Part shown: one piece after another, positions 36,129 to 45,864 of the stretch | Position numbering within the stretch: the first letter of the stretch is position 1 | Layout of the letters: every line of letters begins with the position of its first letter | NCBI RefSeq assembly: GCF_001401755.1 | Contig: NZ_KQ474107.1 | Coordinates: 2,598-66,597 of the forward strand | Reading direction: 5' to 3' | DNA: 64,000 nucleotides | Source: Aquimarina longa SW024 | GTDB lineage: Bacteria > Bacteroidota > Bacteroidia > Flavobacteriales > Flavobacteriaceae | Position numbers and translations under genes: made by a program | The notes under the pieces: generated by a model | What the model was told of the DNA's origin: nothing | Database searches by the model: none | The model's input: only the letters and a program-made list of their open reading frames with translations

Positions 36129-37133
36129 ATGATGAGAAAGTTATATTTTATAGTACTAACAGGACTATTTCTTACCTCTTGTGAAAAAGCACTTTTTGAA
36201 GAGGATTTAGCTTCTACAAGCCCAAAAGAAAATTTTGAATATTTATGGAATGAATGTAATGAAAAATATTCCTACTTTGATTTAAAAAATATTGATTGGA
36301 ATAGTATAAAATCTGAATATTCAGCCAAAATATATAATGGTATGAGTGAAGATTCACTATTTAAAGTATTAGGAGGGATGCTAAAAGAGTTAAAAGATGA
36401 TCATACCAATCTGATATCAAACTTTAATATATCATCATTTGGGGTTAATTATTTAGGACAAGATAATTTTGATTGGCGTATAATTGAAGATAATTATTTG
36501 TTTCAGGATTATTACGTTTCAGGACCATTCCGGCATAATTTTATTGATAATAAAGAAATCGGGTATGTTCGATTTCCTTCCTTCCCAGGTACAGTAGACC
36601 CAATTAATCTAAATTTTGTTTTAGAAAAATATAAAAATACTAAAGGGTTAATTTTGGACTTACGAGAAAATGGAGGAGGAGCTGTAACCGATATATTTGC
36701 AATACTGAGCCGCTTTGTAGAGCGTAAAACACTAGTTAACTATTCAAGAATAAAAACAGGTGCAGGGCATAATGATTTTTCGAATGCTGAACCTGTATAC
36801 GTTTCTCCATATAGTGGAGTAAGGTATAAAAATAAAGTTATTGTATTAATAGATAGAGGGACGTATAGCGCAGGTTCATTTTTCTCACTAGCTACAAAAG
36901 CACTACCCAATATGATACTTATAGGAGATACTACAGGAGGAGGGCTTGGGCTACCTAATGGAGGTCAACTTCCTAATGGATGGACATATAGATTCTCAAT
37001 TACCCAAGCATTAACATTAGACAAAAAACCTGATTATGAAAATGGAGTTCCTCCAGATATTCGAGTACTTTTTGATTGGAATGATGTAACAAAAGATGAG
37101 GTATTGGAACGAGCAATTTTAGAATTACAATAA
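36129..37133 (+). CDS. S41-family peptidase, lipoprotein
   Basis: A 334-residue lipoprotein (FLTSCEK, Cys19). It has the tail-specific protease fold: an N-terminal helical part (WNSIKSEYSAKIYNGMSEDS), the strand GLILDLRENGGGAVTDIFAI, and the catalytic Ser in RGTYSAGSFFSLATKALP with GDTTGGGLGLPNGGQLPNGW after it. No PDZ domain is visible, as in the shorter Bacteroidota branch. It probably trims envelope proteins, perhaps with the barrel encoded just upstream. Confidence 0.85.
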   Translation: MMRKLYFIVLTGLFLTSCEKALFEEDLASTSPKENFEYLWNECNEKYSYFDLKNIDWNSIKSEYSAKIYNGMSEDSLFKVLGGMLKELKDDHTNLISNFNISSFGVNYLGQDNFDWRIIEDNYLFQDYYVSGPFRHNFIDNKEIGYVRFPSFPGTVDPINLNFVLEKYKNTKGLILDLRENGGGAVTDIFAILSRFVERKTLVNYSRIKTGAGHNDFSNAEPVYVSPYSGVRYKNKVIVLIDRGTYSAGSFFSLATKALPNMILIGDTTGGGLGLPNGGQLPNGWTYRFSITQALTLDKKPDYENGVPPDIRVLFDWNDVTKDEVLERAILELQ

Positions 37134-37388
37134 GTAATACTGCTAAATAGAGTATTTTAATTGATACATAATTTGGAGATAAGAGGATGAAAATTACTAT
37201 TATCTGCTCAGAGTATATAGGGAATTCTTTAAAATAATATTTAAATCAGATTTTAAGAAGAAGTGTAATAGTGTTGTTTATCAGTATAGTACTAATAGAA
37301 TAGGTTTTTTTAGTTTATCTTTTTTCAATTAGCGTAACCTTTTTATAACAGGTAGTCTACTAGGTGTATATATTAGACATCTATAACT

Positions 37389-38433
37389 ATGAAATGCGTT
37401 AAAATATTTTCCCTGTTTGTTACAATATTAACCTTGTTAATTTCTTGCACTAATGAACCTTTAGAATTGTACCCTAATAATATCCAAAAAAATAGATTCT
37501 GACTCAGAACTATTTGATCTGATAAAAAAGAACTCTGAAAAAGGCGAGGAGGTATGCGTTGTCTTTGCCTACCCTTTTTAGATCTATTTATATAATGAAA
37601 AATCAGAAATTGTGGGTAGTAAAACGATATGTAATAATTTAGAATTTGTTGACTTTTAAAAAACTGTAGAAGAGAATAATGAAGTCATAGGATTAAGTTA
37701 CTCTACAGAAAGAACATTAGAAAATGGTACAGTACTAAGTGCTACAGATAATAATAAACTAAGAGAAGTAATTAAAGATTGTATTGAATCTGAAATTATA
37801 GGCTATTGTAATGGGGTGTTTGAGGATAAAAATTGTGTTTAGAAAGTAATATCGCTAATAGATAATGTAAGATACGATAACTTAGTATTTGATTTTTATG
37901 ATTATGGAACCGTGATTCTATATAATAAAAGTACAGCTTATAGAAACTCTTGGATTTATTTATTAAAATAAATTACATATAAATATTCATGTAGAAAGGA
38001 ATTCTGAAGTAGCAAAAGATTGGAGTTTTAATTGGAAAGCAAATATTTTACAAAAAGATAGTATAGAAGTATATAATGGAGATGAAAAATATCATATTAA
38101 GAAAGAGTGTAATGTTGTAAACTTATTTGATAATGTAGATTTTACGAAATGCTCAGAATTTAGTATAATAGAATTTATTTTTGATGATTGTATAAAGTGT
38201 ATAACTTTTTTAGAAATGTTACAGAGGTTAAGAACCTAGAGCTATCATTTCATAAAACTATAGAAGATGCAGAGTTACAAATTAATCCTTTATCAACACC
38301 TAGTTATATAAACTTAAAAAGTCAACAGATCATCTTTGTAGGGATTAATAATAAAAAAACAAAGATATCAGATATCATAAGAATTGTATTACTTACTACA
38401 TATTGTAAGAAGAGTAACGTTATTAAATTATAA
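37389..38433 (+). pseudogene. decayed lipoprotein gene
   Basis: It starts well (MKCVKIFSLFVTILTLLISC TNEP; lipobox at Cys20) but shifts frame at a run of seven A before 37500. The new frame (from 37501) reads coherent protein with stops at 37579 (TAG), 37657 (TAA) and 37840 (TAG). It includes GEEVCVVFAYPF and TERTLENGTVLSATDNNKLR. After 37969 the frame shifts again (HVERNSEVAKDWSFNWKANI) and once more near 38188. Conserved text between the lesions means the decay is recent. I do not know the family for certain; Bacteroidota have similar lipoproteins with a C-x-x-F-x-(F/Y)-P strand. The 255 bp before it are empty. Confidence 0.7.
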
Positions 38434-38851
38434 TGCTATACAATACATAGATAAAGATGATGAGACAACTGTTTTTTAAAAAAAGGTATTAAAATCATTA
38501 TTCGTTTTCTAAACCCCTCTTTTTTTAATTGTTTCTTTTTACTTGTAGTATGTCAAATAAGAGGGATTAAGGCGAGTTGAGTAGTTTTTTTTGATATGTT
38601 TTAAGGTTTGATACCTGTATTCTGAAATATAATAATGAATATATGTGTTCTTCTACCTATTGCAGCATTAAAAAGTTTAGCAGAGGAGCACTAGCAGTTT
38701 CATGTATAAATAAGAATGTGAGTAGGTTATAAAAAAACAAAAAAAATTAACGCAACCATTAGAAATAATTCAGTCATTAATAAATAATGGTCTATTTAAT
38801 ATTATACTTTTAGACTTAAACAAAATACTTTTTTACAAAGCTTAAAACCAA
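38434..38851. other. intergenic region before the sigma factor
   Basis: No gene seen. It must hold the promoter of the ECF sigma operon, but I cannot place it with confidence. Confidence 0.4.
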
Positions 38852-39409
38852 TTGGACACAAAGACATTAATAAAGAAGTGCCAAAAAAATAATCGTAAAG
38901 CACAAAGCGAATTGTTTCATCTTTATAAAGATATACTTTTTGCTTTGAGTCTAAAATATTGTAAAAATTATAATGAGGCAGAAGATAATCTACAAGATTC
39001 ATTTATTGTTATTTTTAAAAAAATACACCAATATAGCTTCAAAGGATCTTTTGAAGGATGGATGAAAAGAATACTTATAAATAATGCTATAGATAAGTAT
39101 AAAAAAGCACCCTTATTAGATAGAAGTTTCGATGAAAATAGGATAGCAAATACAGATGTTGATCCAGAAGTGTTAAATATACCATTAGATAAATTGTTAA
39201 AATATATACAAGAATTGCCTGATAGATATCGGCTAGTGTTTAATTTATATGAATTGGATGACTATTCTCATAAAGAGATCGCTAGAAAGCTAAATATTTC
39301 AGAAGGAACCTCAAAATCTAATTTGCATAGAGCTAAGAGTATACTAAAAACAAGAATAGTATCATGTAATGATTGTTTAAAAAAAAAAACAGTGATGAGT
39401 AATGGCTGA
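38852..39409 (+). CDS. ECF-type RNA polymerase sigma factor
   Basis: A 185-residue sigma-70 family protein. Region 2 covers AQSELFHLYKDILFALSLKY through EAEDNLQDSFIVIFKKIHQY and GSFEGWMKRILINNAIDKY; region 4 covers LPDRYRLVFNLYELDDYSHK then EIARKLNISEGTSKSNLHRA. I use TTG at 38852 because a stop lies three codons upstream and region 2 needs nearly all that follows. It overlaps the next gene by 8 bases, so the two are translationally coupled. Confidence 0.9.
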   Translation: MDTKTLIKKCQKNNRKAQSELFHLYKDILFALSLKYCKNYNEAEDNLQDSFIVIFKKIHQYSFKGSFEGWMKRILINNAIDKYKKAPLLDRSFDENRIANTDVDPEVLNIPLDKLLKYIQELPDRYRLVFNLYELDDYSHKEIARKLNISEGTSKSNLHRAKSILKTRIVSCNDCLKKKTVMSNG

Positions 39410-40736
39410 CCCAAAAGATATAGGAAAAGCTTTTAGAGAAAAACTAAAAGAACTTGATAGATTTCCTAGTACATTAACTTGGGATGATATAGAGTCTGAG
39501 TTACCCAAAAAAGAACGTAAACTTTTTTTATATTGGATAAGAACACTTAGTGTAATTCTATTGATCCTGTTATTGATTTTTAAATCAGATAATTATAAGC
39601 ATAGGAATGTATTTGGAGAAATGAGCAATACTATAGAAATACCTGATTATTGTAAAACAAGTAATACATATCAAAAATACTCTATAGGTTTAGATAAAAA
39701 AATAGATGGAGTTAAAACAACGTCTAATATCGATAAAGATAATTTTTTTATAAATTATATAAGAGATACACACTATTTACTAAATAATTATAATAATACG
39801 GATTCATTAGATCATAAAAAAAGAACATCAAGAAATATAGAGGTAAAAAAAGCAATTCATAAAAATAAAGAAAATCAATTAGCATCTACGAATAAAAATA
39901 ATATAGAACAGCTTAAAGGTGAAGTAAAGCATACTTCTAAAAAGACTAAAGCTTATAAAGCCTTATTGTCAAACTCTAATGATTTAAAAAATGTAAATAA
40001 AGATTCAATAAAACTCCAAGACAAAAAAGTAGTAGAGGTTATACCAAAGAAAAAAGATACATTAATATATATGGAACGTATACAAGCCAATCCTTTTAAT
40101 ATGTTTAGTTTCAGATTACATATGACTTCTGCATATCCAATTCTACCTGTAGGATCTTTAATAAGTGATCAGATACCCCATCGTTGTAATGTAGGAATTG
40201 TAACTCTTAATTACGGAATTTTATTAAAGTCAAATATTTCTAAAAAAATAGAATTAAGAATGGGTTATGGACGATTAAAATTAACTAATGAGTTAAAAGG
40301 TATTGCAATTAGTGAATTACCATCTTCTCTTCGTGGTTTAGAAGGAGGAGTTTCTGGGGGTGCGTTTGCAGAAGAGTCTAAAAAAGTAGATGTGTTGCAA
40401 AAATTGATACATCATGAAGTCTCATTGGGAGTGCAATATAAAATCACAAATAAACTAATAACTACATCATTAGTAGGAGGATTGTCGGCTATGGTTCTTA
40501 ATAGAAATAAAATAATAATCAAAACTGATTCAGGTACTTTAAAAAGGGATAACACTAATTTATTTAGAATAAACTATAATATTCAATTAGGTTCAAGTTT
40601 TGAGTATAAGCTTTCAGAAAAATTATTTTTTAGTGTAGAACCGTTAATAAATTATTCTTTAAAGAAGAGAGTTTCTTCTAAAAGTTTCTATCCTATGTAT
40701 CTTACAGTTCATACAGGGTTTTTCTATAAAATTTAA
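39402..40736 (+). CDS. one-piece anti-sigma-like membrane protein with C-terminal barrel
   Basis: A 444-residue protein paired with the ECF sigma factor. The N-terminal 50 residues are cytoplasmic (DIGKAFREKLKELDRFPSTL; TWDDIESELPKKERK), followed by one helix (LYWIRTLSVILLILLLIF). A long polar, Lys- and Asn-rich stretch (about 65-225) could span the periplasm. From about 230 to the end the sequence is strand-rich and ends in a typical outer-membrane strand (YLTVHTGFFYKI). It probably restrains the sigma factor and senses an envelope signal. Whether the end really inserts in the outer membrane is inference. Confidence 0.7.
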   Translation: MADPKDIGKAFREKLKELDRFPSTLTWDDIESELPKKERKLFLYWIRTLSVILLILLLIFKSDNYKHRNVFGEMSNTIEIPDYCKTSNTYQKYSIGLDKKIDGVKTTSNIDKDNFFINYIRDTHYLLNNYNNTDSLDHKKRTSRNIEVKKAIHKNKENQLASTNKNNIEQLKGEVKHTSKKTKAYKALLSNSNDLKNVNKDSIKLQDKKVVEVIPKKKDTLIYMERIQANPFNMFSFRLHMTSAYPILPVGSLISDQIPHRCNVGIVTLNYGILLKSNISKKIELRMGYGRLKLTNELKGIAISELPSSLRGLEGGVSGGAFAEESKKVDVLQKLIHHEVSLGVQYKITNKLITTSLVGGLSAMVLNRNKIIIKTDSGTLKRDNTNLFRINYNIQLGSSFEYKLSEKLFFSVEPLINYSLKKRVSSKSFYPMYLTVHTGFFYKI

Positions 40737-40920
40737 TCTTTGATTAAAGCAATGACATTAAGTTACTGATATATAAGATATGATATTTTTTTATTAGTTG
40801 TTGAAGTATTTCCGAAACAATTAGTGCATACCGAAGATATGCAGAATTACTATGAGTGATACTATTGCCTCGAACTCTTAGATTAGATATACCTTATCCT
40901 GTATATACAAGTGTATAATC

Positions 40921-42183
40921 TTAGACATCTTTCCCTTTCATCATTTTGTTCCAATAAATATAAGGGAGTCCATATTTTTTAAGTAACCATAGTCTCCAAT
41001 GCTCTTTAGAGCTATTGAAAACTAACATCTTCTTAAGCATAGGATCGGGAGTAAAATTACCTTTATAGTCAAATTCTGCTAAGGTCATTTTTCCATACCC
41101 TGTAACTATAGGGCAAGAAGAATAACCATTGTATGATTTTGTCCCTAATTTATTGTGTGATAGTAAGAGTGTAATATTATTTACAACAATGGGTACTTGT
41201 TTTCTAATTGCAGCTCCAGTCTTTGCTGTTGGTAACGCAGCTACATCACCTAAACCAAATATGTTTTTAAACTTAGTATGTTGTAATGACTGATGATCCA
41301 CATCTAGCCACCCCGTATCGTTGACTAAAACAGAATCTCTTACAAAATTTGGAGCTGTTTGAGGGGGTGCTATATGGAGCATATCAAAAGGGATTTCTAT
41401 GATTGAATTACCTGTTGATCTCTCATTTAGTGTACTCCCCTCCATTATGATGCATTTATTTTCATTTGGATGTGTGTTTTTAAAATAGATAACCTTATTA
41501 TCGATGTCAATTTTGAATGGAGCATAAAAAGGTTTAAAATGTATCCCATATTTATAAATAACCTTCATCAATGTTTCTTTGATAGGTTTAACACTAAAAA
41601 TAGTACTTCCAGGAGTAGCAAAAATCACATTAGATTTATCAGAGAGGTTATTTTTTTTAAAATAATCTGCGGCTAAATATGCTATTTTCTGCGGAGCGCC
41701 ACCACATTTTATGGGGGTAGTAGGCTGTGTAAATACAGCATTACCTCCTTTAAAATTCTTAATGCTACTCCAAGTATGCTTAGGATTGATGTAATTACTG
41801 CATGCAATTCCTGTTTCTAATGCTTCAGGTAATCCCTCAATAAGTTCTGGCGCCATAACTAAACCAGGAGCGACTACTAGGTAATTATAAGAAATTACTC
41901 CTGTTTTTTTTGTATAAATACTATTGTTTTTTGGATTAAAACTGGTTACATAATCCTTTATCCATTTAGCTCCTTTTGGAATTATACGAATCATAGGACG
42001 ACCAGTTTTTTTTAGATTATAAGTTCCAGCCCCAACTAATGTCCAAGCTGGTTGATAGTAGTGTATTTCTTTTGGTTCGATAATACCGATATCTAAACTC
42101 TTATTTTTTAATAAAAGCTGAGCTGCAGTCATTATTCCTGCTGTTCCTCCTCCAATAATCAAAATTTGATGATGTATAGCCAT
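40921..42183 (-). CDS. sulfide:quinone oxidoreductase-like FAD protein
   Basis: A 420-residue flavoprotein of the SQR family, nearest in motif to the mitochondrial SQOR type. FAD-binding GGGTAGIMTA near the front; first redox Cys in PTTPIKCGGAPQKIAYLAAD; second FAD motif FGLGDVAALPTAKTGAAIRK; second redox Cys in GYSSCPIVTGYGKMTLAEFD. It would oxidise sulfide at the membrane and pass electrons to quinone. It stands alone with no other sulfur genes nearby. Confidence 0.88.
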   Translation of the reverse strand: MAIHHQILIIGGGTAGIMTAAQLLLKNKSLDIGIIEPKEIHYYQPAWTLVGAGTYNLKKTGRPMIRIIPKGAKWIKDYVTSFNPKNNSIYTKKTGVISYNYLVVAPGLVMAPELIEGLPEALETGIACSNYINPKHTWSSIKNFKGGNAVFTQPTTPIKCGGAPQKIAYLAADYFKKNNLSDKSNVIFATPGSTIFSVKPIKETLMKVIYKYGIHFKPFYAPFKIDIDNKVIYFKNTHPNENKCIIMEGSTLNERSTGNSIIEIPFDMLHIAPPQTAPNFVRDSVLVNDTGWLDVDHQSLQHTKFKNIFGLGDVAALPTAKTGAAIRKQVPIVVNNITLLLSHNKLGTKSYNGYSSCPIVTGYGKMTLAEFDYKGNFTPDPMLKKMLVFNSSKEHWRLWLLKKYGLPYIYWNKMMKGKDV

Positions 42184-42621
42184 TTGTTTATAAATTTTAT
42201 AATCCTATAAAATTAGATGATTAAAATACTGATATATGTAACATAGGTCACATAAAAGAAAAAAGGCATTAGGTTTATCAAATAAACTGATGAGGTATCT
42301 CATAATAAGTACTACCATTAAACCTAGGTATAATAGTAGAATGGAGGATAAATCAATTAAAGATGTAGATACATAGAAATTTAGTAACTCGCACAACTTT
42401 TTATCAAAATATAGTCTATAAGATGCAGATATTTTAAAATGTCAATACATGTAATATTGAGAAATTAGGTATTCACAAATTCTCTTAAATGTATTAGTTA
42501 TATAAGCGTAAAAAAAATATTTAAACAAAAAAACAACCTTTTTGTAACATTCTTATAACATATTACGTATAATAGATAAACGCCCTAAATATTCAAAAAA
42601 TAAATTTCAAGAAAAATATAG
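42184..42621. other. divergent intergenic region before rpoD
   Basis: Holds the promoters of the sulfide:quinone reductase gene (left) and rpoD (right). A 63-codon minus-strand frame at 42205-42396 is hydrophobic but has no family features and is probably chance. No clear TAnnTTTG box could be fixed. Confidence 0.4.
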
Positions 42622-43485
42622 ATGAGACAACTTAAAATTACGAAGCAGGTAACGAATCGTGAGACTGCATCGCTAGATAAGTATTTGCAAGAGATAGGAA
42701 AAGTAGATCTTATTACTGCCGATGAAGAAGTAGAATTAGCTCAGCGAATAAAGGCTGGGGATGAGAGAGCTCTTGAAAAATTAACCAAAGCTAACCTTAG
42801 ATTCGTAGTGTCCGTTGCAAAACAATATCAGAACCAAGGACTTACACTTCCTGATTTAATTAATGAAGGTAATTTAGGGTTAATTAAAGCAGCTAAACGT
42901 TTTGATGAAACCAGAGGTTTTAAATTTATATCATATGCAGTATGGTGGATTCGTCAATCAATTCTACAAGCATTAGCAGAACAATCACGTATTGTACGTT
43001 TACCATTAAATAAAATTGGTTCTATAAATAAAATTAATAAAACATATGCTTTCTTAGAGCAATCACATGAGCGCCCACCAAGTGCCGAAGAAATTGCAAA
43101 AGAATTGGATATGACAATTAATGATGTAAAAGAGTCTATGAAAAACTCTGGACGTCATGTCAGTATGGATGCTCCATTAGTTGAAGGAGAAGATTCTAAC
43201 CTTTATGATGTATTAAACTCTGGAGAATCGCCAAACCCTGATAGAACATTATTACATGAATCACTGCGTACTGAAATAGAACGTGCTTTAGAAACACTTA
43301 CCCCTAGAGAAGCAGATGTTATACGATTATATTTTGGACTTGGAGATCAACACCCTATGACTCTTGAAGAAATAGGAGAAACCTTTGACCTTACACGTGA
43401 ACGTGTACGTCAAATTAAAGAAAAAGCAATACGAAGATTAAAACATACATCTAGAAGTAAAATATTAAAAACTTATTTAGGATAA
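42622..43485 (+). CDS. rpoD: primary RNA polymerase sigma factor
   Basis: A 287-residue housekeeping sigma factor of the compact Bacteroidota type, lacking region 1.1. Region 1.2 is TASLDKYLQEIGKVDLITAD; region 2 includes NLRFVVSVAKQYQNQGLTLP, DLINEGNLGLIKAAKRFD and KFISYAVWWIRQSILQALAE; region 3 is RPPSAEEIAKELDMTINDVK; region 4 ends LTRERVRQIKEKAIRRLKHT. Members of this group read promoters with a TAnnTTTG -7 box, matching several promoters in this window. It is monocistronic with a terminator at 43550. Confidence 0.95.
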   Translation: MRQLKITKQVTNRETASLDKYLQEIGKVDLITADEEVELAQRIKAGDERALEKLTKANLRFVVSVAKQYQNQGLTLPDLINEGNLGLIKAAKRFDETRGFKFISYAVWWIRQSILQALAEQSRIVRLPLNKIGSINKINKTYAFLEQSHERPPSAEEIAKELDMTINDVKESMKNSGRHVSMDAPLVEGEDSNLYDVLNSGESPNPDRTLLHESLRTEIERALETLTPREADVIRLYFGLGDQHPMTLEEIGETFDLTRERVRQIKEKAIRRLKHTSRSKILKTYLG

Positions 43486-43549
43486 ATTCCTAAATTGCGT
43501 CTACAAACAGTTTTATAACATAACTGTTCGTTTTTTGATTGATGAATGA

Positions 43550-43577
43550 CCTCCAGCTGATTACTGGAGGTTTTTTT
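43550..43577 (+). terminator. rpoD terminator
   Basis: Stem cctccag (43550-43556) and ctggagg (43564-43570) with a 7-nt loop, followed by seven T. A second perfect 10-bp hairpin (43594-43617, ttttttacgg and ccgtaaaaaa) follows shortly after. Confidence 0.85.
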
Positions 43578-43727
43578 GTGGAACTCTATGAAATTTTTTA
43601 CGGCAACCCGTAAAAAAGAGCTCTATCTCAAATTAATACTTGAAATTTGTCTAAATAGAGCAATAATCTTACAATAAAAGTACCTCTAAATTTGTACCTT
43701 TAAGATAGACCCCCTAATTAATTCGTT

Positions 43728-44135
43728 ATGAAATACATAATAAGTTATGTAAGTACCGCAAACCCAAATACGTCAAGGTCTGATATGATAAAACTTATAG
43801 ATTTTATCAAATACAATAATAAAGAAATAGGTATTGCAGGTATACTAATATATTCTGATGGTAATTTTTTTCAGATTTTGGAAGGAGAAAAAGAAATAGT
43901 TAAAATGATGTTTGAAAGAATAAAAAGAGACCCTAGACACTATGATATTATTAAAATGCTAGATAAAGAAATCATAGAATTTAATTTTTTAGATTATGAT
44001 TCTTCTTTTACAATAATATCGGATCATTATAGTCAAAATAAATTACAACAATTTTTAAAAAAAGAAAAGACCTATAATCCTGAGCACTATAAAAGTATCT
44101 CATATCTAACCCAGAAATTTATGAAGCTCAGTTAG
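43728..44135 (+). CDS. BLUF-domain blue-light sensor
   Basis: A 135-residue single-domain BLUF protein that binds FAD and responds to blue light. The light-switch residues are present: Tyr in IISYVSTANP, Asn in NNKEIGIAGILIYS, Gln in GNFFQILEGEKEIV. There is no output domain, so it should signal by binding a partner. A -7 box TAAATTTG is visible at 43687-43694. No partner gene is adjacent; rpoD is upstream and rpe downstream, with separate signals. Confidence 0.9.
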   Translation: MKYIISYVSTANPNTSRSDMIKLIDFIKYNNKEIGIAGILIYSDGNFFQILEGEKEIVKMMFERIKRDPRHYDIIKMLDKEIIEFNFLDYDSSFTIISDHYSQNKLQQFLKKEKTYNPEHYKSISYLTQKFMKLS

Positions 44136-44185
44136 TGTATTATTTAAAACTTAAATAGTATTTTTGCCTGAAATAATAAAATTTT

Positions 44186-44845
44186 ATGGCTTCAAAACGT
44201 ATTGCCCCTTCGGTATTGGCTGCAGATTTCGCTAATTTACAACGCGATGTAGAAATGATTAATAATAGTGAAGCTGATTGGTTTCATATAGATATTATGG
44301 ACGGTGTTTTTGTTCCTAATATTTCTTTTGGAATGCCTGTTTTAAGAGATATCGTAAAGCATGCTACTAAAACAATTGATGTACATTTAATGATTGTAGA
44401 TCCAGATAGATATATTAAAACTTTTGCTGATCTAGGCAGTACTATTCTTACAGTACATTATGAAGCTTGTACTCATTTACATAGGACATTGCAAGCTATC
44501 AAGGCTGAAGGTATGAAAGCAGGTGTTGCTATAAATCCTCATACCAATGTAAGTGTATTAGAAGATGTTATAAAGGATATTGACCTAGTTTGTATAATGA
44601 GTGTTAACCCTGGATTTGGTGGTCAATCCTTTATAGAAAATACATATAATAAAATTAAAAAATTGCGTGAGATTATTGTAAGAAACAATGCAGATACTCT
44701 AATCGAAATTGATGGAGGGGTGACAGATAAAAATGCAAAACAATTAATAGAAGCAGGCGCTGATGTGTTAGTTGCAGGAAGTTTTGTTTTTAAAAGTAAA
44801 AACCCAACAGAAACTATTAAAGAACTGAAAACCTTAATTTCATAA
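44186..44845 (+). CDS. rpe: ribulose-phosphate 3-epimerase
   Basis: A 219-residue TIM-barrel enzyme of the pentose phosphate pathway. Typical blocks: SVLAADFANLQRDVEMINNS, WFHIDIMDGVFVPNISFG, DVHLMIVDPDRYI, CIMSVNPGFGGQSFIENTYN, IEIDGGVTDKNAKQLIEAGA and VAGSFVFK. The metal-binding His and Asp residues (HIDIMD, DVHLM, EIDGG) are kept. It is transcribed alone and ends in a strong terminator. Confidence 0.95.
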   Translation: MASKRIAPSVLAADFANLQRDVEMINNSEADWFHIDIMDGVFVPNISFGMPVLRDIVKHATKTIDVHLMIVDPDRYIKTFADLGSTILTVHYEACTHLHRTLQAIKAEGMKAGVAINPHTNVSVLEDVIKDIDLVCIMSVNPGFGGQSFIENTYNKIKKLREIIVRNNADTLIEIDGGVTDKNAKQLIEAGADVLVAGSFVFKSKNPTETIKELKTLIS

Positions 44846-44945
44846 TAAGGGTAATTAGAGTTTAATTAAATAGGCTATTCTTGTTACTAAAGATGTAAAC
44901 TTAATAAAGCAGTCTTTTTGTATAGAGATATTTCAGGACGAGACA

Positions 44946-44995
44946 AAACAATATTAAAAAAGCCGAAGTGATCTTCGGCTTTTTTAATATTGTTT
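44946..44995. terminator. bidirectional terminator (rpe / Bax inhibitor-1 gene)
   Basis: A 23-bp perfect stem (44946-44968 and 44973-44995; core aaaaaagccgaag / cttcggctttttt) around tgat. A- and T-runs in both arms fit termination from both sides between convergent genes. Confidence 0.9.
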
Positions 44996-45091
44996 CTTTG
45001 GTCTATTTAATTTTCAGAGACTTGCCTCAAAATCAAAATATTTTTTCAGAAATAAGATCTCGTGGAGGCTCTGATATTATTGGTTTTACCT

Positions 45092-45793
45092 TTATTCTCG
45101 AGATAAAATACTCAATATGTACCAGAAAAGTAACATCAATGAAGCAAATAACCCTAAAGATGCTCCTACATACTGATCTTCAGAATATTTATGAACCATA
45201 TTGGATGTTTGGTATAAAATAGATCCTGATGCCAGTATAACCATTCCTACACTAAACCAAAGACCAAGATTAAATCCAAATAAAAATCCTGCAATGATCA
45301 ACCCAATGGCAATAAAAAAACCAATAGTCAATATCGATTTTAGAAAAGAAAAATCTTTTTTAGTCAATAGGACAATTGCAGATAATCCTGTAAATAGAGC
45401 AAGAGTTAAGATTGCTGCTTGATTAAGGATATTAACCCCTCCGCTTTCCGAAATCACCATTGCCATTCCTATAAGTGGAATAAAAATAAAAGCTTCTGCA
45501 ATTACATATAATAATAATCCTAAATATTGTTGATTGATATTATGATTTTTTAATACCATTCTTTCTGCATAAGTTGTCGCTAACATAAAACCACCTAACA
45601 TAACCATCCATCTCCACCCTTGAGTCATAGAAAGTGCAAAGTTTACAATAGGTTCTATTTGAAAAAATATCCATTCTACAATTACAAAAAGTAAAACAGC
45701 CATAGCAAGGTGAGTATATGTCTTTTTATAAAAAGCAACCCTTCTGTCATCAGTAAGGGAGCTAACAGGTAGTATTTGCTGAAATTCCTCCAT
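45092..45793 (-). CDS. Bax inhibitor-1 / YccA family membrane protein
   Basis: A 233-residue protein with seven hydrophobic helices and the family's start (RVAFYKKTYTHLAMAVLLFV). Later motifs are LLLYVIAEAFIFIPLIGMAM, AAILTLALFTGLSAIVLLTK and GASLGLFASLMLLFWYILSI. Family members leak calcium or protons or modulate membrane proteases; which applies here is unknown. Confidence 0.92.
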   Translation of the reverse strand: MEEFQQILPVSSLTDDRRVAFYKKTYTHLAMAVLLFVIVEWIFFQIEPIVNFALSMTQGWRWMVMLGGFMLATTYAERMVLKNHNINQQYLGLLLYVIAEAFIFIPLIGMAMVISESGGVNILNQAAILTLALFTGLSAIVLLTKKDFSFLKSILTIGFFIAIGLIIAGFLFGFNLGLWFSVGMVILASGSILYQTSNMVHKYSEDQYVGASLGLFASLMLLFWYILSILSRE

Positions 45794-45864
45794 AGTCTAG
45801 TTAAATATAAATTGTAATTATTTTAGTGCGATAAATATAACTGTTTCTTAAGAATTCTTCTTGA

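Noticed and set aside
37501..37969. A gene using stop-codon readthrough
   Set aside because: Two different stop codons plus frameshifts on both sides fit a pseudogene better.
42205..42396. 63-codon hydrophobic minus-strand frame before the sulfide:quinone reductase gene
   Set aside because: No family features, AT-biased composition, and it occupies the expected promoter region.
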